Positions 43,443 to 57,961 are shown, counted from the first letter of the stretch. The stretch: DNA of 64,000 bases from Salticus scenicus (GCA_963930645.1 OZ005661.1:193787532-193851531); one strand, 5' to 3'. A program made the numbers and translations. The notes: a model not told the origin generated them from the sequence alone.

Positions 43443-46400
43443 AAACAAGAAAGAAAAATCATGCAGTACGCATTGATTAGTAACACTTTCCAACTATACG
43501 CAATTGTATCGAATAACTTTTAATATTCTTTGCCTACTTTATCACACAACAGACAGAACAACTGAAAAACATGCAGATAGACTAAATGATTTTAAAATTA
43601 CTCTTAGGCATTTTGGAAAGTGTTAAAAAGGCTTAACGCAAAAGAAAACGCAGACGTCAGATTATAATTACAGATTTTAATCTCTCTGAATATTTTAGTG
43701 TAGCCCTGTAAATCTGAAAGTTAATCATATCATGTTCTATACACAATATCATTAATATTAATAATGCATGTCAGTGTTTCTATGATTTTTATAGCAGAAA
43801 GATTTTTAAATATAACTTTTGAAAAATTCTGTCCTAAAACGTAATACAAGGTTGTTTTTTTTTATTGTTGTTGTTGTTGTCCCTGTAAACAAACTAGTTG
43901 CACAGGACCAATTAATGGCATTTTAAATAGGGAACATTCCATAGGGAACTTGGGTGCATCATTTTTTAAAAATTTTCAAAATATTCACGGATGATAGGAG
44001 CCGGGACAAACAGATAGAAAGGTAGACAATCGGACAGACAGATGCACAAATTGAAATCATATTCCCACTAAAATTATAAGAAAGTTTTAAAACGCTCATG
44101 TAAACAAAAGTGCAATTCCAGCAAATTTTTATTTATAGCTCTTAATGTAATTGATTATTTTTGTGTGGCTCTGTAAATCTAATGCTAACCATACTATATT
44201 ATATAGAAGGCACTCTTTTGTGCATACGAATAATATATTTCAATTGCATTAAGCTTTGTGCAGAATAAAATTATTAAAATTTGGTTTATAAAAATAACTC
44301 TCATACAACACAATGCTTTGGAATACTTTCAAGTGCCCCTGTACACAAACCCAGTTAGAAATGTACTCTACTTTACATAGGAAACATTCGATAGGAAATT
44401 GAATAACATGTTAAAATTTCATTGAAGTTTCTATACATTAAAAGTATTAAAATATGGTTTATAGAAACTCCTCCCAAAGAACACAGTGCTTTCGAATACT
44501 TTTGGGTGTCCCTGTACACAAAACAGAATAGGTATTCACTCCATTTTCAACAGGGAACATCCGATAGTCAACTTGAATAAAATATATCGGTTTAAAGAAA
44601 TTCCATGAATATTTACGGGAATTAGAGCGCAGTAAATCAGACAGAGAGGCAGACAGACGGAAAAAAGAACAGTCAGACAGATACAGAGATTGAACACTAA
44701 AAAAATAATAAAACTAGATATTAACACTAAAACTAGATATTAAAACTAAAAAAATGATAGAAAATTTCAAAAACGCGCAAAGTAAACGAGAGTACAATTC
44801 TAGCAATTTTTTATTAATAGCTCTTAATATAAATGAATATTTTTGTGTCACCCTGTAAATCTAATGATAACCATGCTATATTCTATGCAAAGCATTCTTT
44901 TGTGCATAAAAATGATATATTTCAATTTCCTAAAACATCGTAGAAAGTAAAGATATTAAAATTTGATTTGTAGAAATAACTCTCATAGAACGCAATGCTT
45001 TGGAATACTTTTAAGTGTCCCTGTACATAAATTAGTAGTGGTATTTCCTCCATGTTATACAGGAAACATCCAATAGTGAATCTGAATAACATATTTCAAT
45101 TTAATTGAGATATGTCTACAGTAAAGGTAAGAAAATATGGTTTATCGAAATACCTCTCAATAGGACATAATGCTTTGAAATACTTTCGGGTGTACCTGTA
45201 CACAAACCAGTAGAGGTACAAACTCCATTTTCAATGGGGAACATCAGATCGTAAATTTGAATAACATATATCAGTTTCAAGAAATTCCATAAATATTTAC
45301 GGGAGTTAGAGCTCGGACAGACAGACAGGCAGACAGACAGACGGACCGGCAGACACACAAAACTGAAATCATATTCACACTTAAAAAATGTTAGAAAGTG
45401 TTAAAAGCGCTTAACGTAAACGAAATTAATTACTATTATAATATTAATTACTAAAAATAAATTAATAATAACGTACAATTCTAGCAATTGTTTATTAATA
45501 GCTCTTAATATAACTGGATATTTTTGTGCCACCCTGTAAATCTAATTCTAATCATGCTATATTCTGTGCAAATCATTCTTTTGTGCATATAAATAACATA
45601 CTTCAATTTCCAAAAACCTCGCGGAAAGTAAAGTTATTAAAATTTGATTATAGAAATATCTCTCATAGAACGCAATGTTTTGGAATAATTTTGAGTATCC
45701 CTGTACATAAACCGATGGTGGTAATTCCTCCACTTTAAACAGGAAACATCCAATAGTGAACTTGAATAACATATTTAAATTTCATTCAGATATGCCTACA
45801 CTAAAGGTATGAAAATATGGTTTATAGAAATACCTCTCATAGAACACAATACTTTGAAATACTTTCGGGTGTCCCTGTACACAAACTAGTAGAAGCATAA
45901 ACTCCATTTTCAATAGGGAACGTCCGATAGTGAACTTGAATAACATATATCAATTTCAAGAAATTCCATGAATATTTACGGGAGTTAGAGCGCGGACAGG
46001 CAGACGGACAGACAGACAGACAGACAAACCGAAGTTATAAATACTTTTCAACCTTGTTGGAAAGTGTTAAAAATATTAGAAAGTGTTAAAAACGCTTAAC
46101 GTAAACGAAAGTACATATCTAGCAATTTTTTTATTAATACCTCTTAATTTATCTGGATATTTTTATGCCACCCTCTAAATATAATGCTAAGCATGTTATA
46201 TTGTATGCAAAGCATTCTTTTGTGCATATAAATAACATATTTCAATTACTTAAAATTTGTGGAAACTAAAGTTGTTAAAATTTGATTTATAGAAATATCT
46301 CTCATAAAACGCAATGCTTTGGAATACTTTTGAGTGTCCCTGTGTGTACCCGATGGTGGTATTCCCTCCATTTTATACAGGAAACATCCAATAGTGAACT

Positions 46401-47084
46401 TGAATAACATATTTCAATTTCATTCAGATATGTCTACAGTGAAGGTATTAAAATGTGATTTATAAAAATACCTCTCATAGAACACAATGCTTTGAAATAC
46501 TTTCGGGTGTCCCTGTACACAAACCAGTAGAGGTACAAACTCCATTTTCAATAGGGAACGTCCGATAGTGAACTGGAATAACATATTTCAATTTCATTAA
46601 GATAGGTCTAGAGTAAAGGTATAAAAATATGGTTTAAAAAAATACCTCTCATAGAACACAATGCTTTGAAATACTTTCGGGTGTCCCTCTGTACACAAAC
46701 CAGTAGAGGTGCAAACTCCATTTTCAATAGGGAACGTTCGATAGTGAACTTGAATAACATATTTCAATTTCACTAAGATATGTCTAGAATAAAGGTATGA
46801 AAATATAGTTTATAGAAATACCTCTCATAGAACACAATGCTTTAAAATATTTTTGGGTGTCCCTGTAAACAAAACAGTAGAGGTATAAACTCCATCTTCA
46901 ATAGGGACCGTTCGATAGTGAACTTGAATAACATATATCAGTTTCAAGAAATTCCATAAATATTTACGGGAGTTAGAGCGCGGACAGACAGACAGACGGA
47001 CAGACGGGCAGACAGACAGACGGACAAACAGACAGGCAGACAAACCGAAGTCATAAACACTTTTCAACCTTGTTGGAAAGTGTT
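43443..47084 (-). repeat. Complex tandem array, copy 2
   Basis: A larger relative of 10467-12240: the same left entry sequence, then AACACTTTCCAAC at 43482-43494 and its complement at 47072-47084. About five modules end in GACAGACAGACA-type tracts (near 44020, 44640, 45315, 46000 and 46985). Each contains one or more 174-bp-like units with the CTCATAGAACACAATGCTTT core. Four consecutive units lie from about 46301 to 46990. Several modules restart with GAAAGTGTTAAAAACGCTTA. Minus-strand open frames, such as 46825-47067, reflect the repeat and not a protein gene. Confidence 0.85.
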
Positions 47085-47104
47085 AAAAACAAGCATTTTT
47101 ACTG

Positions 47105-48900
47105 AAAAAAAAATAATATCCATAATATTATTATGTTCGGTAGAAAAACTGTTGTACATACTTCAGGAAAAATCATCTTTTCATATATTGTTCAAGAAGA
47201 ATTTTAAAAAGTACTGGGAAAGAAAGAAATGGTAATGTGATATAATAAATGATTCAGTTTTAACAGATAAATGAATAACGGATTTTTTAGATTGTATTTA
47301 TCCAAAAGAAGAAAAGAAAGAAAATAACAACACACAATAGTAATCACAAGAAAAATCTTATTTTCAATAAATTTAAACTCATTAACAATGTCTATTGACT
47401 AATTAACAATCTCTTTGTGCAAAAATTTTAACAACAGCAACCTCTGAAGAAATTTGGAAGAAAATCCAAAAAAAAAAAAAAAAAAAAAAATCAAAGATAT
47501 AGTTTTGCTTAAAACAGTAATTGTCAGCAATTTATATCTTAAAACATTTATTCTTTAACAGAATGGCGGCAAAGGAAAAAAAATATGTTTTAAGTATTAT
47601 TCATTTGAGTTTTCTGTTAATCACATTTTTTTTTCTAGATAATGTAAAAAGGAACTTAATGTGTGTTCTCTTTTAGTTTTATATTTTTATTTGAAAAATA
47701 TATAAAGCTATTATTATTTAATTTTTATTTACCCGAAATCAAAGGTTCTCTTTGTTTTCATTATAACTATTAGAATTCTTTTTTGAAAAAGCATAAGCTT
47801 TTATAAATATTTTGTTAATGTTCAGTAAAACTGTATATTGCGTAGTAGCGGTAGTTTTGTGCTTAAAATTAATGGTGGAAATTTCTTAACGTGCCGCAAT
47901 AATAATAATATTGAAATTTCCATAATCATATTTTTTAATATATTATGATTTTTTGTGATATTTCAGCTTACTATTATTTTTTTCAAGCACTGTACTTCGA
48001 TCTCAATTTTTATTGGTTATCCGCTTCTTTAAAACTGCCTAATTTAAAAGATAAATTTTGTGTTGAGGATATAAATATCTACTGCAGACTTTTCTTTCTT
48101 TTTCGAATTTAGCTTTTGAAAGGAAATGCTAAGAAAGTTACCAAAAAATATTTCCTTGATATTCTATAAATTCCAAAGTAACATAATAAAAGTAATAATA
48201 ATAATAAGAAGAAGAAGAATCATTATTATGATTATTATTATTCACCATTTACTTACAACACCTGAGTTTTGTGACACAAGTGAAACTTAATTATTTCTTT
48301 TTTTAGAAACACACAAAAAGAAAAAGAAAAAGAAAATCAAGCAATTTTTATTTTTTTTTAGTCATCATTAGCTTCTAAGATTTCTCTTCCAAAAGGTCAT
48401 TTCCGGTTTATCAGCTTTTATTGTCACTGATATGCTCTTAGTGAAAAGGCTGTCAGTTTTGTAAACATAAATCAAATAAAACTCGTAATTGTCAGACGAA
48501 ACATCTTTTTATCTCTTGAAAATCTTCTTTCTTCCTTTCTTCCTTTTTTCTTTTTTTTTAATAACTATCCTCACTATTTTACTATTGATTGTCATAAGTA
48601 TATTTAAAAATATAAAATGTTCTTTTTACTTTAATTTTCTTATGCCTGTTAGAGAAAGTTATTTTTTCGAGAGTCAAAGTTGTAAATGGCAATTTAAATA
48701 TACCTATGCTTATTGAGGCCTTCGAAATTCGAAAATGAGGTTTTATTTAGAAGTTTGCCTGTGTGATATTCTGTATGTTTCTCTGTCTGTTTTTACAAAT
48801 ATTTTTAACTACTACTTTTCAAGTATATCCATATAGAATGTTTATTGTCTTATCACTTAATACATAATATTTAAAGTATTCAAATGCAGTGTACGCGGAA
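47105..48900 (+). repeat. Ancient duplication B
   Basis: The partner of 31201-31315 plus 35395-36745, continuous here and lacking the transposon, repeat E, the SINE and the 33-bp minisatellite. The final part has the GAGGCCTTCGAAATTCGAAA head and a TCTCTGTCTG tract. Non-coding. Confidence 0.7.
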
Positions 48901-51558
48901 ATTATGCAAATACCAGATTATTTTACTTTATTTCAATTTGTTTATTAAATTTTCTACAATGATGTATATATGTCTGAATATTACTTATTCACTTCTTTAA
49001 AAATGTATTGACGCAAATTCATGCTATTATTCACAACAACGCATAATTTGTTAATGGGCATTACACACTTTATTTAACGGAAAACACCATATACCGTAGT
49101 AGTGTACAATCCACAGGTAAAAATTCTCTATAAATTGGGAATGCAATCACTTTCTCTTGTTGGCTATGCTGGAAATTCAAAATGTAAAAATGTAAAAATG
49201 AAATAATTAAATTTTATTCATTTCTATATGATAATAATAATATATTTTGTTATTTTTAGGCTTATTTTGAAAATGTACAAATATGAATTACAGAAAATTT
49301 GGAACTAAGGCATTTAATTACACAATATAAGAATCAAGATTTGATTCTTATTATTGCGTAAGTAAATGCCAATTAATTCTTGTATCGCGTAAAAGTTAGG
49401 AATACATCGATCTCAAGAAGTATGAAACATTATTGTCATATATTTAATTAAACGTATATTTGAAATAAAATATACTGAAATTACGAAAATTTAAAATTAC
49501 ATGATTTAGTTTTAATATGGATTAGCCATAATGAGCACTACTAAGATTTTTATTATTTGAAAATATCATTAAATTCGCTAAGCTAAAGGCTGCATCAAAC
49601 GAGAAATTTTCGCTCAACTTTTTACTAAACACAACATTACGACCAACACACTCAGCCTGATCTTGTTCAAGGACAGCACATTTTCGGTTGATCAACTTTT
49701 TTGTCGGTCTTTCGAAAGAGTTGACTGTGTCCAGCGTGCTCATCAAAATTGAGCAATAGGAGGAAAGGACACGATTTTTTCCTGGAATAGACTTTAGAGA
49801 AGGGAATACCTCATGTTGTCAGTTCGGGGTAACCCTACGGACAGCTGATCAGTTTTCTCGGACGTTCAGCTTCCCCAACTTCGAACAACGCTGAGTGAAC
49901 ATGTTGAGTATAATGTTGTGTTGAGTATATATGCTCCCGTATGATATGGCCATAAGATAGCGAAAGTGTGGCGTCACTCTAGATTATGTAAGAATTATAT
50001 TTCTTTATTTAAAAAATTATATTTTCAGAGAGAAAATTTAGTACTGACATTTTCAAAATGTTGTAGGATAAGAAAAAAAAAAAAAAAAAAAAAGGCAGAA
50101 AATACATATGTTTGGCATACACGAAATAAAAATAAAATGTTATATATTATCTTAGTTAGTAATTTTTTTTTTTTAATTAATGCTCAGATGTAAATTAAAG
50201 CAACAAAGAGGACAATCAGGATTTCTCCTCAATGTAAATTTATTGGCATTTTACACTAAAACATTTTTGTCATCCTATTCATAAACGTAGTGTAGGATGA
50301 AAATCTACTTATTTACTTAAAAAAATCAGAACCTTTGAACGTTTGGAGAGTAGACCAAACACTCTACATTTTAAAATTATCCTTATTATTTTTTCATGTT
50401 TAAACAATGGTTTCTATAATTAAATAAAAATAATCTTGTCAAATTTTTAACACTTTCCATATCAGGAGAGATCAGCTCTAAGTAATATAAGAAATTCTTA
50501 AAAATAACGCACATCTTGTTACTGATGTACTTCTTCTATAATTGACATGCGTTCCCCTACGGGGCTAACGTTTAAGTGTCCATGTAACAGAACATAATGT
50601 AAAATATAATGCAAATACACAATATACAATTTGGCATCTTGCCCTATTTAACATTGTATATAAAAAAATTAAATTAATATTCAGAATATTTATTATAATT
50701 TTTAAAGTTTTCAACACGGAATGTTGAATTAAAAAAAAAAAAAAAAAAAAATCTTGTAATTATTATTATGGATATTTAAAAACTGGTTTGATCACTTCAT
50801 GGTTCTTCGTACTTAAGATATTTTCTGCATCATAATATAATTAACTAACAAACTTCTAACATATACAAATTAACACCGCATTGTTTTTGTAATTCTCTGA
50901 CTCAAAAAATCTTTATGTATGAAAACGTCAGTAATCCAAAGTTAAAAATTTTCACTTTTACTTATGTTGACCAAATCTATAAAGTAGTTAAGGGAACTAA
51001 AAAGCAATTCTTGTTCTTTTAGTATTTTTTGTAAACTTTCTTTCGCTTTTTCTCAAATTCATGGATCCGAAAAAATAAAATGAAAACGAACCTTCTATTC
51101 GAAAAACAAGTTATTCTTTTGAAAGGAATTCTCTGCGATACATATGCATTTCTAAAAATTCGATATGCACAAAGTGATGTAAAACCACTAAACACAAATA
51201 TGTTTTACAACGCAAAGTCCATAAATCACATGAAACGTTTGATACTTGCAGGGTAACTTGATTCTGCTATCTCTTAGTACACAAAATATGTTTGAAAACT
51301 GATTTTTTAAAGAAAATTTAAATGCATGCAAAGATTTTGAACCAATAAATCGAATTTAAATAGATTCAAACTGTCCAAAGGAAGCAATTTAAAATAAATT
51401 TACTCCTCAATATCATGGAAAAAAAAAGAGACTTTTGGCTCTTTTTTTTCTGTGTCTAGACATATTTTATCTTATCTCTAATATGTTTGAAATTTTGTTA
51501 TAAGCAAAAATTTGAAGTAAAATGTAAAAAGCATAAAATTTTAATAAGTTAAATTTTT
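48901..51558. other. Mostly AT-rich sequence; one weak open frame
   Basis: I see no supported gene. At 49522-49746 the minus strand has a 74-codon frame (STLDTVNSFERPTKKLINRK ...) in a locally less AT-rich segment (about 49560-49970). The composition looks protein-like, but I recognise no family, no exon boundaries and no neighbours that help. It could be an exon fragment, a repeat fragment or chance. Confidence 0.25.
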
Positions 51559-52400
51559 ACTTTCTTCTATATTCAATAGGAGAAAGTATTGAATTCATAA
51601 AAATTTTCGACTTCCGATTTTCGACGGATGTAGACGTTTTGAGAGGTTTAGAACATTATTTCGCCATTTTTAGAAAATGCTTGTCTGTCTGTCTGTGTGT
51701 GTGAGACATAAATTTTGTGGCAACTGTATCTCCAGAACTATTGCTCTGAATTGTATGTAATTTTATATGTACATCCACCTTGACCTAAATTTGTGCCTGT
51801 CAACTTTTGGTGTCTACCGCTAATAGGTGGCGCTGCTATAAAGCGATTTTCGCAATTTAAGGAGGGGCTATACCGCAGGTTCTATCGCGTATAACCAAAC
51901 AAAACTTGATATGTAAGAAAGTCATTATGAGACATTATGCTGATTCAATCTTAACGCTTATTGGCCAACAGGCGGCACAGCTATACAGCGATTTCCGCAA
52001 TTTATGCGAAGGTTATATCTCAGAAACTACTGGTCAAAATTGCATATAAATTTATATGTAGATGCACCTTGACATAAATTAGTACCTATCAACATTTGGT
52101 GTCAACCGCTTATCAGGTGGCTCTACTACGCAGCGATTTCTGCATTTTAATGAAAATCTATATCTCAGGTTCTATTGCGTATAATGAAACAGAATTTGAT
52201 ATGTGAGAAGACCATTATGAAACATTATACTAATGCAAGTTGGATGCTTATAGGTCAATAGATGGCGCTGTTATACTATAAATTTCCTCGATAACGGGAA
52301 AGCTATATATGAACTTGTGCGGCATATAACTGTACGAAATTTGATATGTGAAAGATCCATTATAAAAATGCACTTTTTAAACACTCGTTTTCAAAAACTG
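51559..52400 (+). repeat. Dispersed repeat with internal tandem units
   Basis: It begins with the terminal hairpin (51559-51587), then a TCTGTCTGTC tract (51684-51698). Alternating units follow, with CTTGACCTAAATTTGTGCCT near 51780 and its relative about 290 bp later. A GGTGGCGCTGCT-type motif recurs near 51825, 51965, 52115 and 52245. The same motif occurs on the other strand in repeat E. Confidence 0.65.
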
Positions 52401-52684
52401 ATTTCTTTAAATTTTTAATATTACATTTTTGTGTTTAAAAAACCGAAAATTGACAAATTGCATTTTTCTCACATTTTAGAGTTAAAAACAGATATTAAAA
52501 TTTTAAAAACTGAATTTTTAAAAGAAACTAGTATTACTTTAAACGTTAGGAATTTTCCAAATATGAACACGAAATGTAAAAGAAAAGGATCGGTAATGAT
52601 TAAGTTTATGAATAAAATTACCCGATATTACATGGTATTTGGTGACTTGACACAGGGAAATTGAACGAGCGAGAGTCTTAAATA

Positions 52685-53000
52685 CTTAAAACGTCGAACT
52701 ATTAATCGAAAAATTGCGGGTACGATATTAGAGCTGGCCAAAAACCGTCATGTACACTATTGGTCTTTGGGGTTTGTAAAATCAGTCGGGGCTCCTATGA
52801 AACCCCTTTTCCATACAAAGTATATAACTGGGGTTTGGAGAAGTGGAGGTGCTATCCCCTTGCGAAAAATAAGATCTGTGAAGCCATGTCTATGGACCAC
52901 CACTAGCTGTGAATCCCAGACCGTTGCCATTTGCCCGTTGCGTTATCCAAATGCAATGTTAAAGCCACTCAGTCTCCACCTCAGCATTGTACAAAGTAAA
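52685..53000 (+). mobile_element. Diverged SINE related to 38997-39300
   Basis: A degenerate B box GGGTACGATATT (52718-52729) is followed by GAGCTGGCCAAAAACCGTCA, as in the better copy. The 3' part has GTGAATCCCAGACCGTTGCC. No target duplication found. Confidence 0.6.
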
Positions 53001-53200
53001 TAAAATATTGCGACAAAGCAAAAATGAAAGTATATTATAGTATTTAATTCGTGTTTAAGTATTCATCTTGTTATATACTACCTTTCCATAAATAACAGGA
53101 CACTTTCGAATTTCTATACTTTCCACAAGCTTTGTCAAATATCTCAAAAAGTTATGGACGATTCATCTTGAAACTTCACCGGTATACAGAACACGTTATA

Positions 53201-53414
53201 CAGTCAGTAACAAAAGTGTCCGAACAGAAGCAAAAACTCCTATGTAAAAAAATGCACACTTCATACGGTTTTGTTAAATAAATCCTTGTCGAATCCTGCT
53301 CTTATTCAGTGTAAGAACACGATTCTATAAGGATTTATTTAACTAAATCGTATGAAGTGTACTTTTTTTACATAGGAATTTTTGCTAGTGTTCGGACACT
53401 TCTGTTACCAACTG
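53201..53414. mobile_element. Tc1-like palindromic MITE, copy 1
   Basis: 214 bp flanked by TA. The ends CAGTCAGTAACAAAAGTGTC and GACACTTCTGTTACCAACTG belong to inverted arms that run nearly to the centre. A second copy is at 63559-63771. No coding capacity. Confidence 0.85.
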
Positions 53415-53416
53415 TA

Positions 53417-54076
53417 CCTCAGTTTCAATTAAAGCAAAAATGGGACCAGTAAAAATTTAGGAAAAATTAAAATGTTTGGAATCACCCAGCATAGAGCCCC
53501 TAAATAAAATAATAGGCCGGCGCATCACCGCTATTTTTTTGCCTCCGAAGAGGACCGCATTCCCGCTTGGCATCCTAATCGCTTCCCTAATGATTTTAAA
53601 AAATCTTGATCTGAAGCTAATCCGGTCAAGATAAGAGCAATAAGCAACAATAACATTTCTAGAAACACATTTTTTTCACATCAGGATGTCATTTTATTCT
53701 GAGGATATCCTATGGATGTACTGGGGTAAGAAGTGTTGTTAGGACGGTTTCTGTTTCTTTTACAAAATGTCGCCAAAACTCAAATACACAGTAATAGAAG
53801 GTCTGTGAGCACTTTATATTCACTTCTTGAATGATTATAGCAGTTTATTGCTAAAGAAACTTCCATATCATAGTTTACTTAGCTAAAATTTTGAAATATA
53901 ATAAAATAAGTTACTCTAAAGTAACGTAAGGTAATAAAAAAAATGTTTGTCGTTTGTTTATCAGTGAAACGCGCTGGGTACATGTGACAACCCTAAGGTA
54001 ACAAAATGCCTGATGCGCCAGCTCGTATATATAGGAGCCTTAACCCAGCAAAAAGTAATGTTCGAAATACGTTCTA
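53417..54076. other. Unassigned sequence
   Basis: I see no gene. A GC-richer segment at 53510-53590 matches nothing else I noticed in the window. Confidence 0.4.
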
Positions 54077-54240
54077 GCAATACGCTAACGAAGCGATGAC
54101 GTCAGTAGTCTCAATTTGCATCTGCTAGGTAAAAGCGGAGCTTTTTCCTACGAGAATGTAGCATTAGCCCTGTAGAGCTTGCTTGTACCGAGCAGATGAA
54201 ATATCAGACCTGTGACGTCACACTTCGATAGCGTATAGCA
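54077..54240. repeat. Imperfect palindrome with CRE-like TGACGTCA in each arm
   Basis: GCAATACGCTAACGAAGCGA at the left and TTCGATAGCGTATAGC at the right are inverted. TGACGTCA lies at 54097-54104 and 54213-54220. The inner parts (GCATCTGCTAGGTA / GAGCAGATGA, ATGTAGCATTAGCCCTGTAG) are also self-complementary. Confidence 0.7.
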
Positions 54241-57226
54241 TGTGAATAAGAGAACTCATGTTATTATCTGTATAAATTCTTATGTGGCTACCACATACAT
54301 TCATAGAGATGTAATAGATTCTTAAAAAAAAAAAAAAAAAAAAAAAAAATCTTGACGAATGAAAATAGGTTGCCAGATTGCAAAAACAATATTAATGATC
54401 TGTAGTAATAAAGAATTAAGATAATAAATAAATAATTAACTAAATAACTAAGGCTTACTAAAAATCAGACAGTTCGACAACTGAACATGTTGCTGTTTAA
54501 CGTTTAAACAACAGACGTTTATGATTATACTATTTAAAATCGATTGTATATGTGTCTGGTTATTTCCTTGTGAACAAATGAACACTGAAAGGTGCTCCAG
54601 TTGTCAAAAGATGTAAAAGAACCCAAGAGTTATGAGTTAAATTTTTCAAAGGAAAAAATTGTAACGTTGTTTTCAAAGCACGTAGATACAAAAAAAAAAA
54701 AAAAAAAAAAGCCTAATCAAAAACGGGTATTGGTCAATATTTTTGGCTTCGTTCTATGCATATTTTTGCAAAATACTATTTATGAGGACTTTAGGGCCTG
54801 CACAGAGGCATAATTTTTAAAATAACTACAAAGTTCGCGATTTTTCTATAATTTCTTTTCTGCAGTTCACATTGACAAAAATTTTGGAGTAGTGTTATTA
54901 TGAAAAAAGTAGATTTGAATTATAACGTAATTTTTTTTTTTTTTTTTTTTTTGTCACTCATTTAATATTTTCAATCTGCACATGTGGCTTAAATTTTGGA
55001 GACTTTTTGCCATTTCCAAGACGTTTTAGATTTTTGAAAAAAGAATTTGAGGACTATTAGTCTCGGTCTACGGATTTTTACGATACTAGTTTTACGGTAG
55101 TTGAACATTTACCGAAATCGAAAATTTATTGAAAATATAATTAAATAATTTAAAAGCCATGTTATAATAATAATAATAATAATAATAATTAAAAAAAAAA
55201 ACTAACAGTCTTCCGTACTAAACTAAATTCTGCTTTTGCCAGATTTTTTTTTTTTTTTTTTTTTTAAGAAAAAGAACAGAAAATTAATAATAATCAGTTT
55301 CGAAACGGGCAGTATCAAAAAAGTTTTTTTTTTTTAATAATTTTGAATTTGGAAATAAAAAGCACGTGTGCAAAATGAAATAAATTATAAAATAAGGTTT
55401 ATGAATGGACAATATTTAAGCTTGTAAACTCAGTTCAATGATATACTAAGAAAAAATGACGACATTACTCTAATGAGATTATTATTATTATTATTATTAT
55501 TACTAAATTATTTTTATTTATTTCAAATGCGCACAATAGCCATTACGACAAAATAAGGGATTTTTTTTTTTTTATATATATAATAATAACTGTGGAAAAA
55601 ATGTTCCAAACAAATTGAAAAAAAAAATGATGCAGATATTTCAAAATTTAGGCCTAATACGCAAGCTGAAAATTATATCCAAAAAAATATAATATTTTGC
55701 AAAAAATTTCAAATAACTAAACCACACCATTTGTCGTCTGCGGGGAACAGATTGTTTAATTTATTCCAATTAGTTTTTAAAAAAAGATAAACTGGAATCC
55801 ACAACGTGTACAAGAGAATGGGCACTTTGTACTGAGAAAATGCCAGTCGACAGCAGCATCAACAATCTAAAGTGATTGGGTGCAGAGAACGACTTGTGGC
55901 AGTTGAATTAGTCACGGAAAACATAAAATCCAGAATTTTATATAACCGCTCGAACCGAAATTTTGAGCAATTTCAATGGACTTTTTTATTTTTATTTTTT
56001 TTAATTTATAAAATCATGTAAAAAAAGTAATATATTTATTTTTAAATTATTACAATTACCAGCGAAACGGACAAAGTCTGTTAGTGTTAATAGAAGCATT
56101 CTCAAAAATGTTCAAAAGCTACACATTGAACTGCTACGTTGAGTCAAGACAAGTGTATAATAGAACATGCCGGCCTACACTAGAATGTATGATCATGTAA
56201 TGTAATTAAACTATTTTCAAATATTAAAGATGTGCTAATTACAGATGTGCTATTATTATTTAATATATTTATATTTAAAAGACTTCAAGCATTTTAATTA
56301 AGTTCTATTACACCTCCATATTTCTACAAATACAAAGGAGAAATAATTCTGTTCTTTACTTATACATTACTAGTGAAATGTATTATAAAATATTTATCTA
56401 TAACTTTTATAGGAGTTGGTCTGAGCAAGATCTTTTGTAACATTATCTTGTAAAAATATATAAAAAAATTTTAATAAATATGAAAATAACTTGTAAATTA
56501 TATATAGTAAATGTATTTTAAATAGTTCATTACCATTTTACATATTAAATGTAGGTTTTAAATTTATGAAAATACATTGTATGAAAACAAGTACTTTCAG
56601 AAATACAAAATTGTAAAAATTGATAACGTCAAGAATATATGTTTAAATATTATAAAAGGAATAATATAATTTTTTCATTTTTCATAGAGCACGTACACGC
56701 ACACATATATACTATATTTATATATTCTAATGGATTCGAAATTCTATAACAATACTTTCTTACGTCGTTCTTTTTACCATTGTTCTTGATTTTCATTATT
56801 TCACTGAAAAGAGTTATGTTTCAGTGCATTGAGTATAAGCTTCTATTGTCCTTATTACTATTCGCAATTACACTGATCATTAATCAACTAAAAGCAATAT
56901 TAATAACTGTACCCGTAATTAAAGTGAGGAAAAAAATCATTACGTCACATTAATCATGCATTGCCTATTATTCTTAAAAAATGAATTTTATTATCCGAAT
57001 TCATAAAAGGGAAAAACTTTTCAGACAGAAAAAAAAAAAAAAAAACACATAATAATTTTTTTTTCTAACAGAATGATTTTTTTTTCTTTGGTGTATTCAG
57101 TTTATAATATTTTACAGTCAATGTATATGTTATAATTTTCATCGTTGAAGGATAGATAAAATATAATGAAATAAGTTTCTGGTTTAATTTAATATAAAGA
57201 AGTTTGATATAATTTACTATACTCAT

Positions 57227-57257
<31 letters not shown>

Positions 57258-57565
57258 CTATGCTATATTGATTCTTTCGGAAGATTTATAAAATTGTATC
57301 ATATGTGATAAAATTCAGATTTAAAATAAATATTTTTTGTGTGTTTTACTTTTATGAATATACGTATAAAAATTCTGTACTACGATCCCTTTTTCTATAT
57401 AAAATATTTTTATTTAAAATTTCTGCAAATACAATTTGTATACATCCAATATAAAAATTTGATTAAAGGTAATAAACTTCAGTTTCACTTCAACATGAAG
57501 TTTGATATGAATTACTACATGCTATTAAAAAAAAAAAAAAATGTCCAATAATATACATATTTGAT

Positions 57566-57609
<44 letters not shown>

Positions 57610-57961
57610 GCATATATATAGACTAACTAATCTGTACGTCTATAATAATAAAAGATTATGTCTGTCCCAGCATCTATACGTTCAGCCCCTATTGAACGTA
57701 GAAGTTCAAAAATTTATATACTGATGCTCAGGAGCCTTCCCGACGGGAAAGTGAAAACATAATTTTAAAATGTTAATTAGTCGCGGAGATATTAATTAAA
57801 ATGTCAAACTATATCAAATAATAAATGAGTCAATTAAAAGCTTAAGCAACATTAAATGCCCAAATAAATTAGAAACACCGGTCCAATCTTTGAAAATTCA
57901 GTACCAATGAAAGGGGTGACTTTTTTTTTAATTCAGGGGTGCATTTCAACACAACAATTAA
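54241..57961. other. AT-rich sequence without a gene
   Basis: I see no gene. Long A and T runs occur near 54325-54348, 54690-54710, 54930-54952, 55246-55265 and 57568-57603, and ATT repeats near 55480-55502. Short frames such as 54592-54813 run through A runs and are not convincing. Confidence 0.5.

Noticed and set aside
52767..53003. 78-codon frame as a gene
   Set aside because: It lies within the diverged SINE copy and is not conserved as protein in the better copy.
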